From: Zygnema cylindricum
Lineage: Eukaryota > Streptophyta > Zygnematophyceae > Zygnematales > Zygnemataceae
Direction of reading: 5' to 3'
DNA length: 64,000 bases
Assembly (NCBI GenBank): GCA_037447655.1
Contig: JBBHKE010002370.1
Coordinates: 102,320-166,319, forward strand
Within the stretch, counting starts at the first letter, position 1, and every line of letters starts with the position of its first letter. The translations under genes and the position numbers were made by a program. The notes under the pieces were generated by a model that saw only the letters and a list, made by a program, of their open reading frames with translations, was not told the DNA's origin and did not search any database. Of the stretch, positions 48,101 to 56,309 are shown piece by piece.

Positions 48101-51100
48101 GGTGAATAAACTGTTTTTGAAGAATAATCAGAGGAGATCATTGGTAAGTTATTTTTTATTTTAAGTATAGTCTTCTGGAAATGGCTTAAGTTGTGAATAT
48201 TTTTTTTTGTTTAGGAATGAGGATAAGGTTTTAGTTGTTCCTTGTGAAATTTCCATATGGCCCAAGTTGGCAAAAAGAAAAATTAAAGGATTCCGAAGAA
48301 GGGAAATGTTGGTATTTAGGAAAGAGGGAAATGGTGGTAGTTTTGGAAAGAGATAATGTGAAGATTGAAGAGGTAAAAAAAAATACTTGAATAGATAGGT
48401 TCAAGGAAAAAAAAATGTGTTTAAGGAAAAATATAGACATATATATATATACACATATATTTTTCCTAGTGGTTGTGCATAAGAATTATGTTCAAGTAGA
48501 AGTTGATATATTGCGATTAAAGTAGAGGTCAATTTAAAAAAGCCTAAAAAAACTGGGACTAGAACCAAAAGAAACACCCAATTATTCCCTTCAGGAAAAT
48601 CGAAAACCTTACAACGGTCATACTCAATAACAACGTTCCATATGTTGTACTACAAACATATCGAAATTTAACATTTAAATGTTTTAAAAAAAAAAAGGGT
48701 TGAAAAACTTACGACAGAATCGACCACGGCCAGACCGGCCCCAGCCCCAAACATGCACTCATTGTAGGTCTGTTTCCCTCCCAAACCCAAAACTAAAAAT
48801 TGGAAACAAAATTTTACAAGATAGCAGACACCCTAATTAGGTAAACCTAAAAAAGTACTATGAGGTGATGTGACCTATTTTGAATTTTTCCACACCTACC
48901 ATTTTCATCCTTATTCTTTTCACCCTTCTTATTTTCACCCTTATTATTTTCAATCGGAGAAGGTGACCATTACAGTAGAAAGAGACAAAAAATTCAAAGA
49001 AAAAAATACAAAAAGAAAGACGTAACTGCAAACATGGGAAGAGACTAAAGACAAATTAGGAAGTCATACCCCATTATTCAACAAGCAGATAGTTCTAAAG
49101 TGTGGAAAAAGAGGACAGATTACAAGTGTTTTTCTTCGAATTTCACTAACGAGAATGCGGCTAAAAACAGCAAAACTCGAATTAAAAACACATACATCTG
49201 TACAGAATTTCTACTTTATAACTATTCTACGCTTTGAAAATATCATCCGGTAAGTATCTCCGATTCCCCCTTTTCCAAAACTGTTGGGAGAAACATTTCC
49301 TCCATAAAAAGACAAATAATCATTCCTAAACCGGTAATCATTACAAGTTTTCCTTCAAAAATTACAAAAAAAAAAGGCTTACCGATGACGTGGCATAGGT
49401 CGGTCCACTACTTTCCAAAAAAATAAGACCTTCGTCTTCGGCTTTTTGCATAGCCTGTAGGAAAGAAAGACAAAAAAAACAAAAAGACAAAAAGACAAAA
49501 GAGAGTTGAAACAAAGATATCAACACCAAAAAGGGTACAGAAGTAGATCTAACATTGAAAATACGGAGTATAAATCCAAGAAAGATAAAAGGACCAAAGA
49601 AGAATCAGCAGTAACCAGAAATTTTGGAACAAATATTATGTTTTTGCTTTTCTAACAAAATAAATCTCATAACGGCTCACAAATGGTTTGTTTTAACTTT
49701 GTTTTAACTGGAGACGTGTCCAGTTTCAATCCACCGTCGTAAATAGTGTTAATTTACACTATTTTGTTTATTTACACTTTTTTGTTGTCGGGAAAAAAAA
49801 ATCCCCACTAAAACGCTAACAGTGATGGGGTTTTAGAAGACTAAGGCCTTTTTCAAGATTAAGTAGATTTGCAAAATTAAAAAAAAACCTTAAATAATTT
49901 TCTAAGATTCTGAAGAGAATTCTTGTCATCAATAATGTTCTAACTGTCAAAGGAAAAAAATGCAAGTATTGCACGAGAACCGAAGAAATTTCGAACACGG
50001 ATTCCAAAAGTTTTGACATGGAAGAAAACAAACAAACAAAAACAAAGAACAAAACAAAACCAAAACAGTTATGTTAATCAAACAAAGTTAGTTTAGCATT
50101 AAAGAATCATGTTTTTGACCATCAATTGTCATTATGTTTTGTTTTGTTAACAAAACTGAACACAAATACATTTTTCCACCAATAGTATGGTTTAATACTA
50201 GCCGACATAGATTTTAGTTTCTTAAAAAAAAAACTCGTGTAGTTTATTCAAATTTGCAATCCGCATCATATTATGGAAGTCTAAATAGTGAGGAGTCCTC
50301 TAAATTGAACACTTCACAACTCTCCGCACAAGAATAGTATGTATAAAAAATATGTTATTCATGCAAACATTTAACGAACGTTCGAGAAAAAAAACAGGCA
50401 TGTCCGACCGGCTACATTATGTCAAGAATAAGGACAAAATATCATACATTTTGGTTCAAAAAAGTCATAGAAAGAAACATTACGTTTCACTTGTTTAAAA
50501 TCTACACCGACCATTTTCTCTTACTAATTTTGCTATTAAAGTTAAAACACTAATTCCCTCGCAACTTTTTTTGGCTGAAAATCATGTAGCGTTAATAACA
50601 CTATTTAAGGGAGAAGACTAAAATCTATCTACACTAAATTCGCATTATACATTATAATTTCAAATTTACACTGATAATTCCTTTACTCTAATATCGATGG
50701 GTGATGTAGTTTGCATAGAGAAACTAACAAATGATTGCAAAATTGGAAATAATCTAAGAAATATAGATATTACAAAAATTTAGTGATATTTCAGTATTTT
50801 TTTAATATTTTTTAAGCGATGCTTTGGCGATATTTAGCATTATTTTAGTACTATTTTAAAAACGATTTAAAAGCGTATTAGTAATATTTTAGAATGTATA
50901 CGATTTATTGCAGTTCCCCTAATACAAAAACAGAGTGGAAGACAACAAAGTGTCCCAAACCGGCTGTAGATGTATATGTGCAGGGAAGGATGAAAGGAGG
51001 GAGGGAGGGAGGGAGGGAGAGCAGGATAGAGGGAAAAGGGCGAGAAGGAGGGAGAGAGAGAAAAGAAAAGGAGGAATAAGACGAAGGGCAGAAAGGAAAG

Positions 51101-51584
51101 ATTGAGGGAGGGAGGAAAGGAGTGAGGGACGAATGGAGGGCAGAAGAGCGGCAGGGGTGGAGGGAAAAAGGAAAGGGAAAGATGGGGACATGGAGGAGAG
51201 ATGGAGGGAGGCCCAGGAAAAACCTTACTCTTTCAAGACCTCGAATGTAAGTTGAAGAGTGTACGGCTTCCACTTGTTTTGGTGTGGCCGGACTAAACCC
51301 TTCCAGCTGGACCACTTCTCTCCCTCTGTCCTGGCTCCACATTAGAGAAGGATAGAAAGAGAGGGAGGGAGAGAGAAGGAAGAAGGGGAGAGAGAGCGAG
51401 AAAGAGGGGGAGAGAGAGAAGGGGGAGAGAGAGAGGAAAGAAGAGGAGAGAACAAGAGAGAGGGGGAGAGAGAGAGATGGGGAGTTAGAGGGGGAGAGAA
51501 AGGGGAGATAGAGAGGGGGTGAGAGAGAAGGGGAGAGAGGGGGGAGAGTGAGAGGGAGAGAGAGAGGGGGAGAGAGAGAGCACT

Positions 51585-51657
<73 letters not shown>

Positions 51658-53663
51658 GAGATGGAAGGGAGAAAGAGAAAGGAGAGGGGAGAGAGAGGGA
51701 GAGGAGGGAGAGGGAGAGGGCTTGGCAACTCTAAAGAAACAGACAAGATCAAAACAACAAAAAGACACTCGCTAAATTCTATGCGTTATTCCTTCAAAAA
51801 CCCTACCATTATTAGTGTGGAGTTTTGATACTGTTCAGAATTGAATGTGGTTTTGAACCATTAATAGTGTGGATTATTAGCGAATGCAGTTTTTTTTTCC
51901 ATTGTTAGTGTGGATATTTGCAAAGGCAAATTTCTACCATTGCTAGTGTGGTACCTTGCAAATGCACATTAATACAATGAAATATAGTTTTTGAGGGGTT
52001 TTAGGGTTTTATGCCATTATTAGTGTGGATGTTTGCGAACGCCGCTTTCTACCTTTATTAGTGTGAGCATTTGTGAGCACGAGTATACCGTTATTAGTGT
52101 GGATATTTGTGAATGCACGTTTTGTACCTGAGAAGTGAGTCGAGAGAGTTGAAGGGCCTTCAAAATTTCCGGAACCCTCTGATTGCTTTCAGGATGGCCC
52201 TCCTGCGAAACACTTTTTAGGGTTTTTTAGGGTTAGACGAAAGGAAACAACAAAGGAGATATAGATGTAAAAGAAGGCGTAGTGAGAAAAACAAAAATGA
52301 GTGAGAAAAAGCAAAAGTAGAAATGAAGGAATAACGATAAAAAAGAAAAAGAAACGGAAGTGATAAAAAAGAGTGAAACGGAGGAAGAAACAGAATAGAG
52401 AGAGAAATCAAAGAAGAAGGAATGAAAAAGAATGTATGAAGAAATAGAAGACAAAGAAATGGGAATAACCAAAGAGAATTGGAGGAAGGAGAAATAAACA
52501 AGAGAGAGAGACCTCCCTCCCTCCCTCCCTCCTTCCTCTTCCATCTCGTCTCTTCCTCTTCCCATTTCTTCTCCCCTCCCTCTCCATCTCCTCATCCCCC
52601 CGCTCCCCCTATCCCCTCCCTCTCCCTCTCCCTCTCCCCTCCCTCTCCCTCTCTTCCTCTTTTCATTTCTCCCCTCCCGCACCCTCTCCCTCTTCATTTC
52701 CCCTCTCTTCCCCTCCTCTCCCTCCCCCTTTCTCTCCCTCTCTCTCCCCTCCTCTTCTCATTTCTCCTCTCCCCTCTCTCTCCCTCTCCGTCACCCGGGC
52801 ACTTTTATGCTCCCACAACAGTTAAAATCAAACCTAATTAATTAAAGTTATGGTTACTACACCGAAAATCGTTATTAGAGAAGAGAAATGAATAGCGTGA
52901 GGTTTGTATCAAGGTTACTGGTTTACATTAGTGTTATTGATTCTAATTTATTAGAGTAAAAAAAAATTAGTGTTGAGTTTATATTAAGTTTTATTAATTC
53001 TAATTTATTAGAGTCAAGATATTATTAATGTGAAGTTTATATCAAGTTTTGTTAATTCTAATTCAATTCCGAATGACGTGGCTGGTTTTAACCGTTTAAA
53101 TTAACTTCAAGAAAAGCAAAATTAGTGTCCTTGATACTGTTTTGGGTTTTAGGGCATCAATACAGTGTCATAACGCTAAAAACAATACTTTCTAAGGTTA
53201 CTACTCACTGCTAACTCATACATTGTCTTTTCTTTGAAGAAAAAAACGAAAAAAAGAAAAGAATGAAGAACTTTACCTGATTGTGCCCCAAAGCTGGGGC
53301 AGCTGCGTAGATAATTTTTGCATCTCGCAAATTTTCTAATGGAAGGAAGAGATTTCCCCCCTCTCCCTCTCCTTCTCCTCCTAGTCCACTATTTCTTGAA
53401 TCCGTTGCTATTCCTTTTTGACATCGTGTTAGGAAAAGTTTTCTTTTAGGGCTTTTTTTATAATTCGGACAGCTGTTCCGGGCAGCAGTTAGAAAAGACA
53501 GGTTACGAAAATGTAAAATACTGGACCCATTTATTTTTAAGTTTGACGTTACAGGGGAGGAAATTGGATAGTTTTTAAGAAGGGCATTGACTTTGGAATG
53601 ATTCCTTATCATAAGATCAGAAACCCTAAAATTTGAAACTGAACAAAGAGAATGGAAAGCCAT
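44853..53663 (-). CDS. HDA14: HDA14-like histone deacetylase gene, 8 exons, catalytic core exon damaged
   Basis: A minus-strand gene whose exons align in order with plant HDA14, a deacetylase of the plastid and mitochondria. Exons: 53663-53277, 52202-52128, 51330-51229, 49454-49383, 48769-48713, 47764-about 47705 (broken), 46846-46665, 45153-44853. All other junctions are GT-AG and phases fit. Seen: a long N-terminal extension that could be a transit peptide, [94 protein letters not shown]. Zinc-binding Asp (YDAH) and catalytic Tyr (EGGY) remain. The roughly 66 residues after GFALVRP, with the active-site HH and the DxH zinc ligands, are not found. This is either a pseudogene or an assembly fault. 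Confidence 0.85.
45160..45375 (+). repeat. Degenerate minisatellite in intron 7, at the exon 8 acceptor
   Basis: About ten units of roughly 20 bp built on GGGAGT(C/T)GAAAAGAAA. On the sense (minus) strand it is CT-rich and serves as the pyrimidine tract of the exon 8 acceptor. Confidence 0.8.
46178..46640 (+). repeat. Intron 7 array of (T/C)CCACACTAATAATGGTAAA-type units
   Basis: About 13 diverged units, 26-50 bp apart, each with (T/C)CCACA(C/T)T..TAA(C/T)..(G/T)GTAAA. The same motif is repeated in the opposite orientation in intron 2. Confidence 0.82.
46665..46846 (-). CDS. HDA14: HDA14-like exon 7
   Basis: [20 protein letters not shown], then [17 protein letters not shown] and [12 protein letters not shown]. 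Acceptor TGGGCAG, donor GG|GTGAG; 182 bp leaves two bases that pair with the A of exon 8 to give Gly-Tyr. The acidic EGEGEG loop is expanded against Arabidopsis as I recall it. Confidence 0.9.
46975..47400 (+). repeat. GA-rich low-complexity tract in intron 6
   Basis: Almost pure purine on the plus strand (GAGAGGGAGAG words), hence CT-rich in the transcript of the HDA14-like gene. Confidence 0.9.
47705..47764 (-). pseudogene. HDA14: HDA14-like exon 6, truncated catalytic core
   Basis: 20 codons [20 protein letters not shown] follow a good acceptor (CTGCCAG), then TAG. The next 140 bases contain words reminiscent of the lost core (GGTCCCCATGG; GTTATTGACATTGAT; CGATTTTGATCCACCGGA) in changing frames, without the HH pair or HHGNG. 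It looks like a collapsed or deleted exon. Confidence 0.7.
47770..47920 (+). repeat. 10-bp minisatellite in intron 5, at the exon 6 acceptor
   Basis: Tandem AAG(G/A)AGGTTT units, about 14 with a few 11-12-bp variants. On the sense strand AAACCT(C/T)CTT supplies the pyrimidine tract of exon 6. Confidence 0.9.
48713..48769 (-). CDS. HDA14: HDA14-like exon 5
   Basis: 19 codons, [19 protein letters not shown], between acceptor CAG and donor GTAAGT. It is the A-G-A-G helix region before the active-site loop. Confidence 0.9.
49383..49454 (-). CDS. HDA14: HDA14-like exon 4
   Basis: 24 codons, [20 protein letters not shown] then ATSS, between CCTACAG and GTAAGC. Confidence 0.9.
49455..50980. other. 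Intron 3 body of the HDA14-like gene
   Basis: AT-rich sequence with no recognised element apart from the GA tract at its upstream end. Confidence 0.6.
50985..51210 (+). repeat. GA-rich tract in intron 3
   Basis: GGGA(G/A) repeats, starting within 20 bp downstream of exon 3 in sense direction. Confidence 0.9.
51229..51330 (-). CDS. HDA14: HDA14-like exon 3
   Basis: 34 codons, [20 protein letters not shown] onward to YIRGLER, between GGAGCCAG and GTAAGG. Matches the VH..Y...L block of deacetylases. Confidence 0.88.
51350..51720 (+). repeat. GA-rich tract with (GA)n core in intron 2
   Basis: Purine tract with an uninterrupted GA run at about 51587-51653. In the transcript it is a long CU tract immediately upstream of the exon 3 acceptor. 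Confidence 0.92.
51800..52110 (+). repeat. Intron 2 array of CCATTATTAGTGTGGAT-type units
   Basis: Seven recognisable units, mostly 37-51 bp apart, reverse-complementary to the intron 7 array. Confidence 0.82.
52128..52202 (-). CDS. HDA14: HDA14-like exon 2
   Basis: 25 codons, [20 protein letters not shown] onward to LTSQ, between TTTCGCAG and GTACAA. HPESN..R is the conserved start of the deacetylase fold. Confidence 0.88.
52240..52800. repeat. Purine tract followed by pyrimidine tract in intron 1
   Basis: 52240-52510 is A/G-rich on the plus strand; 52511-52800 is C/T-rich (CCCTCTCCCTC words). The switch is abrupt. Confidence 0.88.
53277..53663 (-). CDS. HDA14: HDA14-like exon 1 (N-terminal extension)
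   Basis: 129 codons from [12 protein letters not shown] at 53663; an in-frame ATG at 53690 would add nine residues. Ser/Asn/Lys-rich with few acids for about 75 residues, as in organelle-targeting peptides, then an acidic Gly/Glu stretch. It ends [18 protein letters not shown] before donor GTAAAG. Confidence 0.85.
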
Positions 53664-53690
53664 GATAATTAACAGATCAGACTGTTGCAA

Positions 53691-54353
53691 GTTTTTTTAA
53701 AATAGGAGTTACTGAAAAGTGTACGGAATTTCAAATTACATTTGTTTGAGGTTGTATTTCCTATTTAAATAGAGTAGAATGTTTTTTTTTCCTTTAACAG
53801 CCTATGTTCTTGAATTTGCTTACTGAGGGAACATTTAATTTACAAGAATGTTTTGTTTACATGCAATTGTGTTATGATACCTGTACTGTACTGTACTGTC
53901 CTGTACTGTACTTTTCCCAACTCGTACTTCAATCAAACCTGGACTACAGTATACTTTACTGTACTCTTTTCAATTATTTCAAGCTTTACGGTTCGACATT
54001 CGGAGTTTTAGTCTTCTTCCAGTTTGGCGCAATGTTTGAAGTCACATGGAAATCGCGTCTCGTTAAGGGTCTGATGAAGCATCTTGAAATGCGTTATTTA
54101 TATAATAGGACTTATCGTGCACGACACTATTTAACTCCTCAAATGACGCGATGAGGAATTCTACGTGACCATGTAACACGTCAACATACGTTATCTTCAA
54201 AAGACACTCCAATCTTCCTGTCGTCCAAATACAAAAAGAATGATCTCAACATTCACACCCCTCATTTCTCACGAGAAATCATAAATTTCTGATTAAAATG
54301 CTACTTGGGATTATCGCCGTACAATACGCGTATTTTACGACATACCCCGTATA
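53691..54353. other. Intergenic, upstream of the HDA14-like gene
   Basis: The promoter of the HDA14-like gene is expected here. A CTGTA microsatellite lies at about 53880-53912. No other supported feature. Confidence 0.4.
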
Positions 54354-54361
54354 GTACGCAC

Positions 54362-54576
54362 TAGTGTTGGGTATCGAGGACCACTTGCCGATATTCGATA
54401 TGTACCGAATTTTAGGTACCCGATAATCGATATATCGCTTCGATATATCGATTATCGAAATATCCGCGATATTTTTCCGATATATCGCCGATATATCGTA
54501 TCGACAATATATCGAAAATAAAATTTTAAAATTTTTTATTAAAAACGGATACCCCCCCCCCCCCCCCCCCCCCCCC

Positions 54577-54617
<41 letters not shown>

Positions 54618-54816
54618 AAATTTCCGTACGATTCTCCGTATGATTTTCCGTACAGTTATCCGTACTCTGGCTGTACGGACACGTAATTTTTGCGATATAT
54701 ATCGCGATAGTTTATGTTGGTCCCGGTACGATATATCGAGGAGTCTGCTCGATCGATATTCGATATATCGAATATCGAAATTATCGAGATATGAAACTAC
54801 CCGATACCCAACACTA
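54362..54816. mobile_element. hAT-type MITE (455 bp) with a C27-G38 block
   Basis: Terminal inverted repeats TAGTGTTGGGTATCG and CGATACCCAACACTA, with the 8-bp direct repeat GTACGCAC on both sides (54354-54361, 54817-54824). 8-bp duplications and TAGTG-type ends are hallmarks of hAT. The interior is full of CGATATATCG-like palindromes, and the middle is C27 (54552-54578) then G38 (54579-54616). Confidence 0.92.
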
Positions 54817-54970
54817 GTACGCACACAACACGATGTGAACTCTTTTAGTAATTTAGCGTTTCCACTTTCCACCTGTTTTCTCCATTTTGAATTTCACGGA
54901 GGATGGAAAGGACGGGCCAGGTGTCACGTGACAAGGCTACAGGAAGCGACACGGAATGTACCAAACCGTG

Positions 54971-55140
54971 TTCGCGAAGCATCCTGAATTTCGAAAAATC
55001 GGATCACATCGAACGGCACAGCATGCGCACCCACGGTACCGTGGACCAATGGGGAGTCACAACGAAAACAGGAATTCCAAAACTCGTTATCTTGAGAACC
55101 ACGCAAACCAGCCAAGTCAGGGTGTCTCCCAGATATAAAA
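54971..55140 (+). promoter_or_regulatory. Heat-shock-type promoter of the Hsp20-like gene
   Basis: Heat-shock element TTCgcGAAgcATCctGAA at 54971-54988: four alternating 5-bp units, one mismatch. TATAAAA at 55134-55140, 177 bp before the ATG. Another TATA-proximal GAATTCCGAA is imperfect. Confidence 0.7.
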
Positions 55141-55310
55141 AGGAATTCCGAAACTCGTTATTCTCAACTTCTACTGCTCGTCTCTTCCACAAAAAGCTAA
55201 CGCCACCCCACCAATCAAGCAATTCCAAAACTCGTCATTTCAATTTTCCACTCTACTCCTTTCCCTCAATTTCCATCTTCCTGCTCAACAGGCAACAGTA
55301 CAAAAAAACA

Positions 55311-56309
55311 ATGGCAGCCGACATTATCGCAATGGAAACTCTCTCCCTCACTTCCCCTCACCCAGGAAGACACAGGGGTTCTCCCTCTCGCAGCCATGGC
55401 CGTGTGAAGAAATGTGCAGATGGACGCGGGAGGAGACACGGCCATGGACACGGGGCGTGGAGCCACTTGAGGCCTGTCGGAGGGGAGGGAGAGGATACGG
55501 CGGCAGGCGGAGAGCCGACAGAATGGCCGGTCAGAGATACTCTCACTGACGGCAAGGAGAAACAACGGACAGGAAAAAAAGGGCGTGACAAATGTCACAG
55601 GTGTCGCGGTGGACATCGTCGCCATGGAGGGCGAGGGAGGTCTCTTTCTAATATAGAGACAGTGAGGAAACTCGAAGACATCATTTTCAACAAAGAGGGA
55701 GGAAATACAACCGAATCGATGGAGATTGCCGTCTCAAACCATCATGGACGACGTGACGGTCACTGTCACAGGCGTCACATGGGGGAAGGCAAACGTTTCG
55801 GAGAAGACAATGAGCATCACAAGAAGCACCGACATGCGAAGAGGAGAGACACACTCGTAAAGGGTGAGAAGCGTGACAAGGGTCACGGATGTGACAAGCG
55901 TCACATGCGAGTGGACGTGGTCGCCTCGGTCGGCGGTTACACGCTGCGAGCGGATGTGGCAGGCGCACAGATTGATGATGTCAGCGTGACACATGTGAAC
56001 GATGTGCTCGAGTTCCGTGTGGACCGCAAGCTGCCACGTGGCGGCGAAGGGGAAGACATACAGGTGTTGCTTCGAGAGCGAAGGTTTGGATGTCGCGTGC
56101 GTCGCATCGCGCTGCCGAAAGATGCTGCACTGGAGGCTGCCACGTCAGCAATTATGGCGGGTGTTGTGACTGTGACAGTCCCGCGGCGTCTGCAGGGACC
56201 GGAAGGAAGAACCAGTGAAGACGCGCCATGTGGCGACACGGTGAAGGATGATGATGCAGGAAACGGTGGAGGTGAAGCAAGAGGCAGAATTAGCTTAACG
56301 GAGGTTTAG
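55311..56309 (+). CDS. Hsp20-like (alpha-crystallin domain) protein with a His/Arg-rich N-terminus
   Basis: 332 codons from MAADIIAMETLSLTS. Start chosen because it follows a TATA box and leader; upstream in-frame codons lie before the TATA box. Residues 1-200 are rich in His, Arg, Gly and Lys (GRRHGHGHGAW, DKCHRCRGGHRRHGGRG, HHGRRDGHCHRRHMGEG) and resemble nothing I know. A small amphipathic piece, ETVRKLEDIIFNKEG, sits at about 115-130. Residues about 202-297 form an alpha-crystallin domain: VDVVASVGGYTLRADVAGAQ (strands 2-3), DDVSVTHVNDVLEFRVDRK, ERRFGCRVRRIALPKDAAL and the signature end IMAGVVTVTVPRR. A hydrophilic tail follows. Hsp20 proteins are ATP-independent chaperones. The long basic head is unusual, as plant Hsp20 are usually 150-230 residues. 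Confidence 0.85.
   Translation: MAADIIAMETLSLTSPHPGRHRGSPSRSHGRVKKCADGRGRRHGHGHGAWSHLRPVGGEGEDTAAGGEPTEWPVRDTLTDGKEKQRTGKKGRDKCHRCRGGHRRHGGRGRSLSNIETVRKLEDIIFNKEGGNTTESMEIAVSNHHGRRDGHCHRRHMGEGKRFGEDNEHHKKHRHAKRRDTLVKGEKRDKGHGCDKRHMRVDVVASVGGYTLRADVAGAQIDDVSVTHVNDVLEFRVDRKLPRGGEGEDIQVLLRERRFGCRVRRIALPKDAALEAATSAIMAGVVTVTVPRRLQGPEGRTSEDAPCGDTVKDDDAGNGGGEARGRISLTEV

Noticed and set aside
50905-52501. Long Ser/Leu/Pro-rich open frames in GA/CT tracts
   Set aside because: They come from low-complexity repeats without stops, not from genes; only the first 34 codons of one are exon 3 of the HDA14-like gene.
54279-54872. Open frame across the C27-G38 block
   Set aside because: It is a translation of the hAT MITE and its homopolymer.
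55266-55625. Minus-strand open frames opposite the Hsp20-like gene
   Set aside because: They mirror the GC-rich His/Arg coding strand and show no domain.
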